The position numbers and the translations under genes were made by a program. From Oscillospiraceae bacterium (GTDB taxonomy: Bacteria > Bacillota > Clostridia > Monoglobales > Monoglobaceae): a stretch of 43,933 bases of DNA. This document shows positions 18,388 to 28,127 of the stretch, piece after piece. The stretch's first letter is position 1. Each line of letters begins with the position of its first letter. Under the pieces are notes generated by a model that was not told the origin of the DNA, did not search any database, and was given only the letters and a program-made list of their open reading frames with translations. Location of the stretch: NCBI GenBank assembly GCA_015068655.1, contig SVKC01000013.1:1-43933 (forward strand). Reading direction: 5' to 3'.

Positions 18388-21144
18388 ATGAGCTTTAAAG
18401 GTATAATAGAAAAAATTGTCGGCACGTACAGCGAGCGTGAACTCAAAAGGATAAACCCTATTGCTGACCGTGTTTTGGCGCTAGACGAAAAAATGCAGGC
18501 ATTGTCCAACGACGAGCTTCGTGGAATGACTGCGGTTTTCAAAGAAAGACTTTCAAAGGGTGAAACTCTTGATGATATTCTTCCCGAGGCTTTTGCGGTT
18601 TGTCGTGAAGCGTCATGGCGTGTGCTCGGAATGAAACATTTTCGTGTTCAGATTATCGGCGGAATTGTTCTCCATCAAGGCAGAATTTCTGAAATGAAAA
18701 CAGGTGAAGGAAAGACTTTGGTTGCAACCCTTCCTGCATATCTCAATGCACTTTCGGGAAAGGGTGTTCACATCGTAACCGTGAACGACTATCTGGCAAA
18801 GCGTGACAGTGAGTGGATGGGAAAACTTTACAACTTCCTCGGTCTCAGTGTTGGTCTTATTATTCACGAAAAGGACAACAAGGAAAGACGAGAGGCCTAT
18901 GCGGCTGATATAACTTATGGTACAAACAACGAGATGGGCTTTGACTATCTTCGTGACAATATGGTTATTTACAAGGAAAACAGAGTTCAACGTGGTCACA
19001 GCTATGCTATTGTGGACGAGGTGGACAGTATCCTTGTGGATGAAGCGAGAACACCGCTTATTATTTCCGGTGTAGGCGAAAAATCTACAGTGCTTTATGA
19101 GCAGGCGGATTATCTGGCGAAAACCCTCAAATGCCGTACTGTTGTTGAAACCAACAGCAAGGAGGATGAGGATGAGCTTTATGCTGATGTTGATTATGTT
19201 GTTGACGAAAAAGCACATTCTGCAACTCTTACTCCCACAGGCGTGAAAAAGGTTGAGCAAGCATTTGGGCTTGAAAACCTTTCGGACATTGAAAATATGA
19301 CAATTTCTCACCATATCAATCAGGCAATAAAGGCTCATGGTGTTATGAAACGTGATATTGACTATGTTGTGAAAGATGGTCAGGTTATTATTGTTGACGA
19401 GTTTACGGGTCGTCTTATGTTCGGACGCCGTTACAGCGACGGTCTGCATCAGGCTATTGAAGCGAAGGAAGGCGTTAAGGTTGAAAATGAGAGCAAAACC
19501 CTTGCTACGATAACCTTCCAGAATTTCTTCCGTCTTTATGACAAGCTTTCGGGTATGACAGGTACAGCACTTACGGAGGAAGAGGAGTTCAGGCAGATTT
19601 ACAATCTGGATGTTGTGGTTATTCCCACAAACAAGCCTATGATTCGTGAAGACCTTCCCGATGCAATATATAAGACTGAAAATGCAAAGTTTAATGCAGT
19701 TATCAATGAAGTGGAAAAGGCTCACGCTGTTGGGCAGCCTGTTCTTATCGGTACGGTTTCAATTGAAAAGTCGGAAAAGCTTAGCGGTATGCTGAAACGA
19801 CGTGGCATAAAGCATAATGTGCTCAATGCAAAAATGCATGAGAAGGAAGCTGAAATTGTTGCTCAGGCAGGCAAGAAGGGTGCCGTAACCATTGCTACAA
19901 ATATGGCAGGCAGAGGAACGGATATTGTTCTTGGCGGTAATGCGGAATTTCTTGCAAAGAAAGAAATGGAAGCTATGGGCTTTACTCCCGAACTGATAGT
20001 GGAGGCTACGGGCTTTGCTGAAACGGATAACGAAGAAATTATCAATGCAAGACAAACCTTCAAGGAACTGAACGACAAGTACAAAGCTCAAATCGAGCCT
20101 GAACAGAAGGAAGTTCTGGCGGCAGGCGGACTTTATATTATGGGTACTGAACGTCATGAAAGCCGAAGAATAGATAATCAGCTCAGAGGTAGAGCGGGTC
20201 GTCAGGGCGATTCTGGTAAGTCAAGGTTTTTCCTTTCTCTTGAGGATGACCTGATGAGACTTTTTGCGGCGGACAAAATCAACAGGGTTATGGAAATGGT
20301 TGGTTTTGACGAAACTGAAGCTATTGAAAGCAAGATTGTTTCGGGTGCTATAGAAACAGCTCAGGCTCGTGTTGAGGGCAGAAACTTTGACATCAGAAAG
20401 CACGTTCTCAACTACGACGATGTGAACAATCAGCAGAGAGAGGTTATATACAAGCAGCGTAATGAGGTTCTTGACGGCAAGGATATTCGCGGTTCTGTTG
20501 AAAATATGATAAAGAGTGTTATTGCTGATATTGTCTCGCACAATGCAGGAAGTATGCCTCATGCCGAAGACTGGCCTTGGGATAATATCCGTGAACAGAT
20601 TACGGCTGTTTTCGGAGAGCTTCCTGAGGGAACACTTGTTTTTGACGAATATGAGATTGACAGGATGACAGTTGCATCTCTCACAGATGATATTTTTGAA
20701 GGTGCAAAGGAGAAATATGCTGAAAAAGAAACAATGTTCGGTGACAATATGCGCGAGGTTGAACGAATAATTCTTCTTCGTACAGTTGATGCAAAGTGGA
20801 TGGATCACATTGACAGTATGGAACAGCTTCGTCAGGGAATAGGTCTTCGTGCCTTTGCACAAAAAGACCCTGTTATTGAGTACAAGTTTGAAGCTATGAA
20901 TATGTTTGAAGAGATGACCGCTCTCATAAAAGAAGAAACGGTGAAACAGCTCTTCCATGTTGTTATAGAGTCGAAAATAGAGCGCAAGGAGGTTGCAAAA
21001 CCCATTGCGGCAAATCATGGCGGTGACGGCACTGTTGAAAAGAAGCCTCTTGTGAAGGGCACAAAAATAGGACGAAATGACCCTTGTCCTTGCGGAAGCG
21101 GCAAAAAGTACAAGCAATGCTGTCTTGGTAAGGATGAAAAATAG
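18388..21144 (+). CDS. secA: Protein translocase ATPase SecA
   Basis: This 918-residue motor drives preproteins through the SecYEG channel. Walker A MKTGEGKT lies at residues 103-110. Walker B and the next motif appear in [21 protein letters not shown] near residue 210. The preprotein cross-linking domain, the second nucleotide-binding fold ([11 protein letters not shown] near 505 and [11 protein letters not shown] near 605) and the helical scaffold follow. The C-terminus ends in the SEC-C zinc motif with Cys900, Cys902, Cys911 and Cys912, which binds SecB or ribosomes in other bacteria. GGAGG precedes the ATG. prfB follows 46 bp later. Confidence 0.99.
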   Translation: MSFKGIIEKIVGTYSERELKRINPIADRVLALDEKMQALSNDELRGMTAVFKERLSKGETLDDILPEAFAVCREASWRVLGMKHFRVQIIGGIVLHQGRISEMKTGEGKTLVATLPAYLNALSGKGVHIVTVNDYLAKRDSEWMGKLYNFLGLSVGLIIHEKDNKERREAYAADITYGTNNEMGFDYLRDNMVIYKENRVQRGHSYAIVDEVDSILVDEARTPLIISGVGEKSTVLYEQADYLAKTLKCRTVVETNSKEDEDELYADVDYVVDEKAHSATLTPTGVKKVEQAFGLENLSDIENMTISHHINQAIKAHGVMKRDIDYVVKDGQVIIVDEFTGRLMFGRRYSDGLHQAIEAKEGVKVENESKTLATITFQNFFRLYDKLSGMTGTALTEEEEFRQIYNLDVVVIPTNKPMIREDLPDAIYKTENAKFNAVINEVEKAHAVGQPVLIGTVSIEKSEKLSGMLKRRGIKHNVLNAKMHEKEAEIVAQAGKKGAVTIATNMAGRGTDIVLGGNAEFLAKKEMEAMGFTPELIVEATGFAETDNEEIINARQTFKELNDKYKAQIEPEQKEVLAAGGLYIMGTERHESRRIDNQLRGRAGRQGDSGKSRFFLSLEDDLMRLFAADKINRVMEMVGFDETEAIESKIVSGAIETAQARVEGRNFDIRKHVLNYDDVNNQQREVIYKQRNEVLDGKDIRGSVENMIKSVIADIVSHNAGSMPHAEDWPWDNIREQITAVFGELPEGTLVFDEYEIDRMTVASLTDDIFEGAKEKYAEKETMFGDNMREVERIILLRTVDAKWMDHIDSMEQLRQGIGLRAFAQKDPVIEYKFEAMNMFEEMTALIKEETVKQLFHVVIESKIERKEVAKPIAANHGGDGTVEKKPLVKGTKIGRNDPCPCGSGKKYKQCCLGKDEK

Positions 21145-21190
21145 AAGGACTTGTAAAAGCAAAAACTAACATAAAAAAGGATGTGAAAAT

Positions 21191-22304
21191 GTGATAGAAT
21201 TCGATGAATACAAGCTTGAGCTTGACGGAATGAAGAAAGATATTACAGATTTGAGGGATTCACTTTAACATCGAAAAGACGATGGAAGAGATTTCCGAGC
21301 TGGATGCAAAAACAATGGAACCGGATTTTTATAGCGATATGGATGCGGCAGGAAAGGTTCTGCAAAGAATAAAGGGTCTCAAGAGCAAGGTTGAGAGATA
21401 CAATGCTCTCTATTCTTCCTGGGAAGACCTCACAACCTTGGTAGCTCTTGCAATTGAGGAAAATGACGAAAGTGTTCTTGGAGAAGTGAAAAGCGGAATG
21501 AAAGAGCTTACGGACAATCTCAGCTCGATGAAGCTTGAAACACTTCTTTCCGGAAAGTATGACGGCAACAATGCAATTCTCACTCTTCATGCAGGAGCAG
21601 GCGGAACAGAGGCTCAGGACTGGTGCGAAATGCTTTACAGAATGTATACGCGTTGGGCTGAACGCCGCGGCTTTAAGGTGGAAACACTTGATTTTCTGGA
21701 TGGTGAAGAAGCGGGTATAAAGAGCGTAACCTTCCAGATTGAAGGGGTGAATGCATACGGGTATGCAAAATGCGAAAAGGGCGTTCACAGACTTGTGAGA
21801 ATTTCTCCTTTTGATTCATCGGGAAGACGTCATACATCCTTTGCATCACTTGATGTTATGCCTGAAATTGATGATGATATTGAAATCAACATCAATCCGG
21901 AGGATTTGAAAGTCGATACCTACCGTGCCAGCGGTGCGGGCGGTCAGCACGTAAACAAAACTGAATCTGCAATCCGTATAACTCATCTTCCCACAGGTGT
22001 AATTGTCACTTGTCAGAATGAACGGTCACAGCACAAAAACCGTGAGACGGCAATGAAAATGCTGAAATCAAAGCTGGTTGAGATTGCAGAGCGTGAGCAG
22101 AAGGAAAAGATTGAAGACTTGAAGGGTGTTCAAATGGAAATCGGCTGGGGCAGCCAGATAAGGTCTTATGTTTTCCATCCGTACAGTATGGTGAAGGATC
22201 ACAGAACCAACTTTGAAACAGGAAACACAGGAGCGGTTATGGATGGCGACCTTGACGGATTTATTGATTCATACCTCACGGCACTTTCAAGAGGCGAACT
22301 GTAA
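21191..22304 (+). CDS. prfB: Peptide chain release factor 2, made by +1 programmed frameshift
   Basis: RF2 releases finished peptides at UGA and UAA codons. The frame from GTG 21191 runs 25 codons ([20 protein letters not shown]) to CTT and an in-frame TAA at 21266-21268. A +1 shift at CTT continues as Asn-Ile-Glu-Lys and gives about 370 residues, normal for RF2. The anticodon-like SPF tripeptide ([11 protein letters not shown]) and the GGQ loop ([13 protein letters not shown]) confirm RF2. Without the shift the main frame could begin only at ATG 21282 and would lose the conserved N-terminal segment. The recoding stop is UAA, not the usual UGA. prfA follows 20 bp later. Confidence 0.95.
21254..21269 (+). 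promoter_or_regulatory. Programmed +1 frameshift site of prfB with UAA stop
   Basis: AGGGATTCACTTTAAC holds the expected parts: a Shine-Dalgarno-like AGGGA whose first base is 9 nt before the slippery CTT, as in the classic AGGGGGTATCTTTGAC, then a stop and C. The stop here is TAA. Slippage of the Leu-tRNA from CUU to UUU then reads AAC (Asn), where classic sites give GAC (Asp). Confidence 0.9.
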
Positions 22305-22324
22305 TAGAAGAGAGGAAATAGGTA

Positions 22325-23401
22325 ATGTTTGAAAAATTATCATTTATAGAACAACAACACGAAGAACTTGCGGCAAAAATCAGTGACCCTGCTGTTATGG
22401 CAGATATGGACAACTGGCGCAAGCTGTGCAAAGAGCATTCCGATATGACCCCCATTGTGGAGAAGTACAAGGAATACAAAATGAATATGAATACAATTGA
22501 AGATGCAAAGATGATGCTGGATGACCCTGAAACCGACAAGGACTTCAAGGAGATGCTTCAGGACGAAATTTCAGAAGCAAAGGCGAACATTGAAGTTATT
22601 GAGGGCGAGTTGAAAATTTTGCTTCTCCCCAAGGACCCCAACGACGACAAAAACGTTATTGTTGAAATCCGAGGCGGTGCAGGTGGTGATGAAGCGGCTC
22701 TCTTTGCAGCGGACCTTTACAGAATGTATTCAATGTATGCAGAGTCAAAACGTTGGAAGACGGAGGTTATGAACCTGAGCGAAATCGGTATTGGAGGTAT
22801 CAAGGAAGTTTCCTTTATGATTGAAGGTCAGGGGGCGTACAGCCGTCTCAAGTACGAAAGCGGCGTGCACCGTGTACAGCGTGTTCCTGAAACAGAATCT
22901 CAGGGAAGAATTCATACATCGACTGTTACGGTTGCGGTACTTCCAGAGGCTGAAGAAGTTGACTTTGAAATTAACCCAGCCGACCTTCAGATTGACACAT
23001 ATCGTGCCAGCGGAGCAGGCGGTCAGCACGTAAACAAAACCGAATCGGCGATTCGTATTACTCATATACCTACGGGGGTAATTGTTGAGTGTCAGGATGA
23101 ACGTTCGCAGCACAAAAACAAGGACAAAGCCATGAAGGTTTTGCGTTCAAGACTTTATGAAGCAGAGCTCCAGAAACAACAGGAGGCAATTGCGGCAGAC
23201 AGAAAGAGTCAGGTAGGAACGGGTGACAGAAGTGAAAGAATCAGAACCTACAACTTCCCTCAGGGACGTGTATCCGACCACAGAATCGGTCTTACATTAT
23301 ATAAGATTGAAGCGATTATGAATGGTGACATTGATGAAATCATTGACGCACTTATTACAACCGACCAAAGTGAGAAGTTGAAGCTACAGGGCGAGAATTA
23401 A
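22325..23401 (+). CDS. prfA: Peptide chain release factor 1
   Basis: This 358-residue factor releases peptides at UAA and UAG. The PxT codon-recognition tripeptide appears in [10 protein letters not shown], which separates it from RF2 (SPF). The GGQ loop is [13 protein letters not shown]. The N-terminal helical domain and C-terminal DEIIDALI are typical, and the length is normal. A GAGAGGAAATAGG region provides the ribosome binding site. It lies directly after prfB, so both release factors are probably on one transcript. The glutamine methylase gene prmC, often next to prfA, is not here. Confidence 0.98.
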   Translation: MFEKLSFIEQQHEELAAKISDPAVMADMDNWRKLCKEHSDMTPIVEKYKEYKMNMNTIEDAKMMLDDPETDKDFKEMLQDEISEAKANIEVIEGELKILLLPKDPNDDKNVIVEIRGGAGGDEAALFAADLYRMYSMYAESKRWKTEVMNLSEIGIGGIKEVSFMIEGQGAYSRLKYESGVHRVQRVPETESQGRIHTSTVTVAVLPEAEEVDFEINPADLQIDTYRASGAGGQHVNKTESAIRITHIPTGVIVECQDERSQHKNKDKAMKVLRSRLYEAELQKQQEAIAADRKSQVGTGDRSERIRTYNFPQGRVSDHRIGLTLYKIEAIMNGDIDEIIDALITTDQSEKLKLQGEN

Positions 23402-23451
23402 TTCCCATTATCAGAATGAGGTTTACTCAACAGAAAAAAGAGGTTGTTTCT

Positions 23452-24876
23452 ATGGAAACAAGGATATTTGAAAACACAATTGAAGATTTGACAGCAGCGG
23501 CTGAACTGATAAAACACGGAGAAACGGTTATTTTTCCCACAGAGACAGTTTACGGTCTCGGTGCAAATGCCCTTGATGAAACAGCGGTTGCAAAGATTTT
23601 TGAAGCAAAGGGCAGACCCTCTGACAATCCTCTTATTGTACACGTGGCGGATTTTTCGAAGGTTCAGGAAATTGTGGCAGAAATTCCTGAGAACGCAAAA
23701 GTGCTTGCAGAAAAGTTCTGGCCGGGACCTTTGACTATTATTTTCAAAAAGAAAAGTATAATTCCAAATGGTGTTTCAGCAGGACTTGAAACTGTGGGAA
23801 TAAGGATTCCTGAAAACAAAATTGCGCGTGAGTTTTTGAACCAATGCGGTGTTCCCGTCGCGGCACCCAGTGCAAATGTTTCGGGAAAACCAAGCCCTAC
23901 AACCTTCGACCACGTTTTTGAGGATATGAACGGCAGAGTATCAGGAATAATCCGCGGCGGTGAATGTTCTGTTGGGCTTGAATCGACTGTTCTTGATATG
24001 ACAACGGAGATACCTACGGTTTTGAGACCGGGCGGTGTGTCTCTTGAACAGCTGAAAGAGGTTCTTGGTGAAGTTCTTATCAGCAGCGAGGTCAAAAAGG
24101 ACGATATTCCAAAAGCTCCCGGAATGAAATACAAGCATTATTCTCCAAAGGCGTCCGTATATATATTGAAGGGCAACGCAAAGGAAATGCTTGAGTTTGT
24201 GACAAAGAGGAGTGCTTTTGGCAAGGTTGCTTTTCTGGGCTTTGATGAAATGAAAGATAATCTTCCGAATGGAGTAGAATTCATATCGCTCGGCTCCGGT
24301 GAAAATCCTACAGATGCCGCACAGAGACTTTTTGATTGCTTGCGTGAGTGTGACAAACGAGGTGTGAGGGAAGCATATGCTCCCGAAATACCGGATTGCG
24401 GCTTGTGGAGAGCGGTGAAAAACCGTATTTACAAAGCGGCGGCAGGCAGATTGCTTGATGCAAGGTCGGCAAAATCTGTTCTCTTTGTATGTACGGGAAA
24501 CACTTGCAGAAGTCCAATGGCAGAAGGTATTTTCAACAGCCTTGGGAAAAACGGTGTTGCTTCCTCAGCGGGACTTTGTGTTATGGCATCTGAGGGCGCA
24601 GAAAAGAATGCTGTTGAGGCTGTGAAAAGGTGGAATATTGACTTGAAGAATCACATACCGATGCAGATAAGTCAGGAAATGTTTGACAGTGCAGATATTG
24701 TGATTGTTATGACAATGAGCCACAAAATGACTCTTCCTGACAATGAAAAGGTGTTTATATTGAAGGAGCTTGCAGGTGAGTATGGGGATGTTGCCGATCC
24801 TTACGGCGGTGATATTTTGTTATACAAAAGCTGTGCAGACGAGCTGAAAGCCCTGATTGAGAAGATAGATATATGA
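23452..24876 (+). CDS. Fusion of threonylcarbamoyl-AMP synthase (Sua5) and YwlE-like arginine phosphatase
   Basis: This 474-residue protein has three parts. Residues 1-205 are a YrdC/TsaC domain (FPTETVYGLGANA, KGRPSDNPLIVH, PGPLTII, APSANVSGKPSPT) that makes threonylcarbamoyl-AMP for the tRNA t6A modification. Residues 215-335 are the C-terminal Sua5 domain, opening with APGMKYKHYSPKA. Residues 341-474 are a complete low-molecular-weight phosphatase: P-loop CTGNTCRSP with Cys347 and Arg353, and the general-acid Asp449 in ADPYG. Thr351 in the loop matches YwlE, which dephosphorylates arginine. I chose ATG 23452 (AAGAGG 8 nt upstream) over 23416. The two activities are separate neighbouring genes in Bacillus. 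rimI overlaps its end by 4 bp. Confidence 0.93.
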   Translation: METRIFENTIEDLTAAAELIKHGETVIFPTETVYGLGANALDETAVAKIFEAKGRPSDNPLIVHVADFSKVQEIVAEIPENAKVLAEKFWPGPLTIIFKKKSIIPNGVSAGLETVGIRIPENKIAREFLNQCGVPVAAPSANVSGKPSPTTFDHVFEDMNGRVSGIIRGGECSVGLESTVLDMTTEIPTVLRPGGVSLEQLKEVLGEVLISSEVKKDDIPKAPGMKYKHYSPKASVYILKGNAKEMLEFVTKRSAFGKVAFLGFDEMKDNLPNGVEFISLGSGENPTDAAQRLFDCLRECDKRGVREAYAPEIPDCGLWRAVKNRIYKAAAGRLLDARSAKSVLFVCTGNTCRSPMAEGIFNSLGKNGVASSAGLCVMASEGAEKNAVEAVKRWNIDLKNHIPMQISQEMFDSADIVIVMTMSHKMTLPDNEKVFILKELAGEYGDVADPYGGDILLYKSCADELKALIEKIDI

Positions 24877-25322
24877 TAGAATTTGTTTTGATGGAGAAAA
24901 GACACCTTGACGGACTTGTGAAGGTGGAAGAAGAATGCTTCAATTCAGGATATGCAAAAAATACCTTCGAAAAGGAGCTTGAAAACAAAATAGCAGTCTA
25001 CTTTGTTGCAGAAGAAGCCGACGAGGTTCTGGGCTATGCCGGAATGTGGAATATATGCGGCAGTGCAGATATTATGAATGTTGGTGTTCTCAAAAAGAAC
25101 AGATGTATGGGAATTGCACAGAAGCTTCTTTTTGTCATTGAAGATTATTGCCGGAGAAATAATGTTTTTGAGATTAATCTTGAAGTGAGAAAGAGCAATA
25201 TTCCCGCAAGAAACCTTTACAAAAAGCTCGGATATAATGAGATTGATGTACGGAAGGGTTACTATGACGGGAAAGAAGATGCTGTTATAATGAAAAAGAT
25301 TTTAACGGGGGATGAAAAATGA
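24873..25322 (+). CDS. rimI: Ribosomal protein alanine acetyltransferase RimI-like (GNAT)
   Basis: This is a 149-residue GNAT acetyltransferase. The acetyl-CoA binding segment is in [24 protein letters not shown] near residues 67-90, followed by [20 protein letters not shown], typical of RimI. In other bacteria RimI acetylates the N-terminus of ribosomal protein S18. The ATG overlaps the upstream fusion gene (ATGA), and its own end overlaps tsaD by 4 bp, so the three are translated as a unit. The rimI-tsaD pairing is common, but tsaB, usually just before rimI, is missing here. Confidence 0.9.
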   Translation: MIEFVLMEKRHLDGLVKVEEECFNSGYAKNTFEKELENKIAVYFVAEEADEVLGYAGMWNICGSADIMNVGVLKKNRCMGIAQKLLFVIEDYCRRNNVFEINLEVRKSNIPARNLYKKLGYNEIDVRKGYYDGKEDAVIMKKILTGDEK

Positions 25323-26323
25323 AAATACTTGCAATTGAAAGCTCTTGCGATGAAACAGCCGCTGCGGTGGTTGAAGACGGATGCAGAGTTCTTTCAAATG
25401 TAATAAATACACAGATAGAGCTTCACAAAACCTTTGGAGGTGTTGTGCCTGAGGTTGCATCGCGAAAGCATATTGAAAATGTCAGTGATGTTGTTGACAA
25501 GGCGCTTGAGGATTGTGAAATGACAATTGAGGATGTTGATGCTATTGCTGTTACATATGGTCCCGGACTGGTGGGCGCACTTCTTGTAGGGGTTTCCACA
25601 GCAAAGGGGCTCAGCTATGTATCAAAAAAGCCCCTTATTCCCGTTCATCATATTAAAGGTCATATCTGTGCAAATTACATTGAGCATCCCGAATTCAGAC
25701 CTCCGTTCATATGTCTTGTGGCATCGGGAGGACACAGCCACATTGTTTTTGTGAAGGACTACAATACCTATGAGGTTCTGGCAAAAACAAGTGACGATGC
25801 GGCAGGGGAAGCCTTTGACAAGGTTTCGAGAGTTCTGGGACTTGGTTATCCCGGCGGACCGGCTATTCAAAAATGTGCCGCAGAAGGAAATCCGCAGGTA
25901 ATCCGATTTCCCAGAGTGAATATGGGGGAAGACGGCTTTGATTTTAGCTTCAGCGGTGTGAAAACTGCGGTGATAAACTATATTCACAACGCTGAACAAA
26001 AAGGCATCGAAATCAACAAGGCGGATGTCGCTGCATCATTTCAGGAGGCTGTAACAGATGTTTTGTGCGGACACCTGATTGAATGTGCCGAGAAATATAA
26101 CGTGAAAAGCATAGCTCTTGCTGGAGGTGTTGCAGCAAACAAACCCCTCCGTGAAAGAGTTGAAGAAATGGCAAGAAAAAAAGAAATGTCATTTGTTTGT
26201 CCGTCCCTTGGACTTTGTACAGACAATGCGGCAATGATTGGCTGTGCCGCATATTATGAGTACAAGGCAGGGGTCACAGCTGATATGACACTCAATGCGG
26301 TTGCGAATCTTCCTCTGGGTTAA
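25319..26323 (+). CDS. tsaD: tRNA N6-adenosine threonylcarbamoyltransferase TsaD
   Basis: This 334-residue enzyme transfers the threonylcarbamoyl group to A37 of ANN-decoding tRNAs. The ASKHA ATPase-like fold shows the metal ligands His111 and His115 (HHIKGH), the N-terminal [34 protein letters not shown] and [13 protein letters not shown]. It works with TsaB and TsaE, neither of which is in this window. The fusion gene just upstream supplies its substrate. Its TAA stop shares two bases with the spoIIR stop on the other strand. Confidence 0.98.
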   Translation: MKILAIESSCDETAAAVVEDGCRVLSNVINTQIELHKTFGGVVPEVASRKHIENVSDVVDKALEDCEMTIEDVDAIAVTYGPGLVGALLVGVSTAKGLSYVSKKPLIPVHHIKGHICANYIEHPEFRPPFICLVASGGHSHIVFVKDYNTYEVLAKTSDDAAGEAFDKVSRVLGLGYPGGPAIQKCAAEGNPQVIRFPRVNMGEDGFDFSFSGVKTAVINYIHNAEQKGIEINKADVAASFQEAVTDVLCGHLIECAEKYNVKSIALAGGVAANKPLRERVEEMARKKEMSFVCPSLGLCTDNAAMIGCAAYYEYKAGVTADMTLNAVANLPLG

Positions 26324-26943
26324 AACAGCTTTTGGAACATTTCAACAAGCCTGAACCTGATTTCTACAGGAACTGATTTACCGTTTTTTGTGACAAGCTC
26401 ATATTCGGTTTCGGTGAGTGTGCTTTTGAGCTTTGTTTTTGCATCCTCGGAAAGTGCGATTGTTCCGTCCGTGAAGCAAAGGGGCGGATACATAACGCAC
26501 CACCAGTTTTCACCGACGGCTTCTCCGATTTCGATACGGACAGCGTTATATCTTCCTGCCGGAAGAGAAACATCTCCATAGAATTTGGTGGGAAACATAT
26601 CTTCTCCTATCGAAACCTTCACGGGGAGGTCGCAGCCAAGATTTTTCAGTTCACTGAGGGCGGATTGGCGGATGTATTCAGCGTTTTTTTCGGCAACAGC
26701 CAGCGCCTCATGGGAATCGGTTATGTTTTTGAAAAGGTGCGCAGTATCTTTTGTGATTCTGTCACGCACCTTCAGTTTCATAGCTTGGTCTGATTCGGAA
26801 TTACTGTTTGCTATAATGTGAAGACGGACAACTGCGTTTGAAATATCCTTGCCCGTAGATAAGGAATAGGACAGGATAAGAGTGAATAAAAGTATAAGAG
26901 TGAAAAATAATGCAAAAAAACGTGTCTTGTTTATGTAATTCAT
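26320..26943 (-). CDS. spoIIR: Stage II sporulation protein R
   Basis: This 207-residue protein starts with a hydrophobic signal/anchor (residues 9-27). The SpoIIR domain follows: [20 protein letters not shown] near residue 38, then [32 protein letters not shown] and the strongly conserved [14 protein letters not shown]. In Bacillus it is made in the forespore and triggers SpoIIGA, which activates sigma-E in the mother cell. Its presence marks a spore-forming lineage. I looked for a sigma-F promoter upstream and found no convincing match. An AGAAAGG site precedes the ATG. It converges on tsaD with overlapping stop codons. Confidence 0.95.
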   Translation of the reverse strand: MNYINKTRFFALFFTLILLFTLILSYSLSTGKDISNAVVRLHIIANSNSESDQAMKLKVRDRITKDTAHLFKNITDSHEALAVAEKNAEYIRQSALSELKNLGCDLPVKVSIGEDMFPTKFYGDVSLPAGRYNAVRIEIGEAVGENWWCVMYPPLCFTDGTIALSEDAKTKLKSTLTETEYELVTKNGKSVPVEIRFRLVEMFQKLF

Positions 26944-27017
26944 AAACTCACAGCCTTTCTCTTGAATTCATTTTTATCAAAGGGAAGTATTGACAGAGTT
27001 TTTTTGATTTATACATA

Positions 27018-27046
27018 TTGATTTTTTTGAGTTTAAAGTTTAAAAT
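27018..27046 (+). promoter_or_regulatory. Probable promoter of the ddl operon
   Basis: TTGATT, a 17-base spacer and TAAAAT. The predicted start near 27053 leaves a very short leader before the ddl start codons. Confidence 0.5.
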
Positions 27047-27061
27047 TATTATAGTTAGGAT

Positions 27062-28126
27062 ATGAGGAAAATGAAAAAGCTTAATGTATGTGTTTTGTTT
27101 GGCGGTGCTTCAAGTGAGCATAGCGTTTCAGAAGTTTCTGCTTCTGCGGTGCTTGATAATATTGACCGTTCAAAGTATGAGGTTTATCCTGTGGGAATAA
27201 CAGAAGACGGAAGATGGCTTCTGTATGACGGAGATGTTGAAAGCATCAGAAATCACGAATGGGAAAAGGGAAATACGTCATCTGCTATAATTTCGCCCGA
27301 CAGCAATGATAAGGCGTTGATTGTATTCAGAGATGATAAGATAGAAAAGATAAGACTTGACGCAGTATATCCGGTTCTTCACGGAAAAAACGGTGAGGAC
27401 GGAACTGTTCAAGGCCTTTGTGAAATGGCGGACATTCCATATGTTGGAAGCGGCGTTATTGGAAGTGCTGTATGTATGGACAAATGCGTTGCGAAAATTC
27501 TGTTTGAAAAAGCGGGAATTCCTCAGACGGACTGGGTAGAAATGAAGCTTGGTGAAAATATTGATATAGAAACCATTGAATCAAAGTTGGGTTATCCCTG
27601 CTTTATAAAGCCGTCATCTGCAGGTTCTTCTGTTGGTGTTACAAAGGCATCAAATCGTGATGAGCTTGTTGCGGGCGTTAGGCTTGCGTTGGAGCACGAC
27701 TACAAGGTTCTTATTGAAGAAGCAATTGATGCACGTGAGGTCGAGTGTGCTGTTATGGGAAATCTGGAGCCTGTTACGGCAGATGTTCTCGGGGAAATTA
27801 TGCCTGCAAAAGAGTTTTATGATTTTGAAGCAAAGTATCAGGACGAAAATTCAAAGCTGATTATTCCTTCAGAGGTTGATGAAAATACCGTAAACAAAAT
27901 AAAAGAGTATGCAAAACGTGCTTACAGAATTTGTGAGTGCAGAGGACATTCGAGGGTAGATTTCTTTATTGACAGACGTGACGGAAGAATTCTTCTCAAT
28001 GAAATAAACACAATCCCGGGATTTACGCCCATTAGTATGTATCCGAAGCTTTGGGAAAAATCGGGAGTGCCTATGAAGGATGTAATTGACAGACATATTG
28101 AATATGCCCTGAATAGGGAGGATTGA
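27062..28126 (+). CDS. ddl: D-alanine--D-alanine ligase
   Basis: This ATP-grasp enzyme joins two D-alanines for peptidoglycan precursors. The N-terminal VLFGGASSEHSVSEVSA, the middle HGKNGEDGTVQG and VGSGVIGSAVCMDK, the ATP-grasp PCFIKPSSAGSSVGV, and the C-terminal RVDFF and LLNEINTIPGFTPISMYP segments with metal-binding Glu and Asn are all present. Length (354 aa) is normal. The start may instead be the ATG at 27071, three codons in, since the promoter lies so close. murI follows after 1 bp, coupling two steps of cell-wall precursor supply. Confidence 0.97.
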   Translation: MRKMKKLNVCVLFGGASSEHSVSEVSASAVLDNIDRSKYEVYPVGITEDGRWLLYDGDVESIRNHEWEKGNTSSAIISPDSNDKALIVFRDDKIEKIRLDAVYPVLHGKNGEDGTVQGLCEMADIPYVGSGVIGSAVCMDKCVAKILFEKAGIPQTDWVEMKLGENIDIETIESKLGYPCFIKPSSAGSSVGVTKASNRDELVAGVRLALEHDYKVLIEEAIDAREVECAVMGNLEPVTADVLGEIMPAKEFYDFEAKYQDENSKLIIPSEVDENTVNKIKEYAKRAYRICECRGHSRVDFFIDRRDGRILLNEINTIPGFTPISMYPKLWEKSGVPMKDVIDRHIEYALNRED

Positions 28127-28127
28127 C

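Noticed and set aside
18613-19725. Long antisense open frame (370 codons) opposite secA, and others opposite prfB, murI and rho
   Set aside because: They lie wholly inside conserved genes on the other strand, resemble no protein family, are rich in Cys, Phe and His as expected of shadow frames, and have no ribosome binding site.
20221-21162. Antisense open frame of 313 codons opposite the 3' half of secA
   Set aside because: The sense strand encodes unmistakable SecA up to its zinc motif; the antisense product is low-complexity and unlike any family.
21282-22304. Reading RF2 as a shorter protein from ATG 21282 or as a pseudogene broken at 21266
   Set aside because: The upstream 25 codons match the RF2 N-terminus and the junction has the full programmed frameshift context, so it is recoding rather than a broken gene.
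26944-27017. Sigma-F promoter for spoIIR
   Set aside because: A GTATA-like -35 is present but no matching -10 at the right distance, so I did not annotate it.
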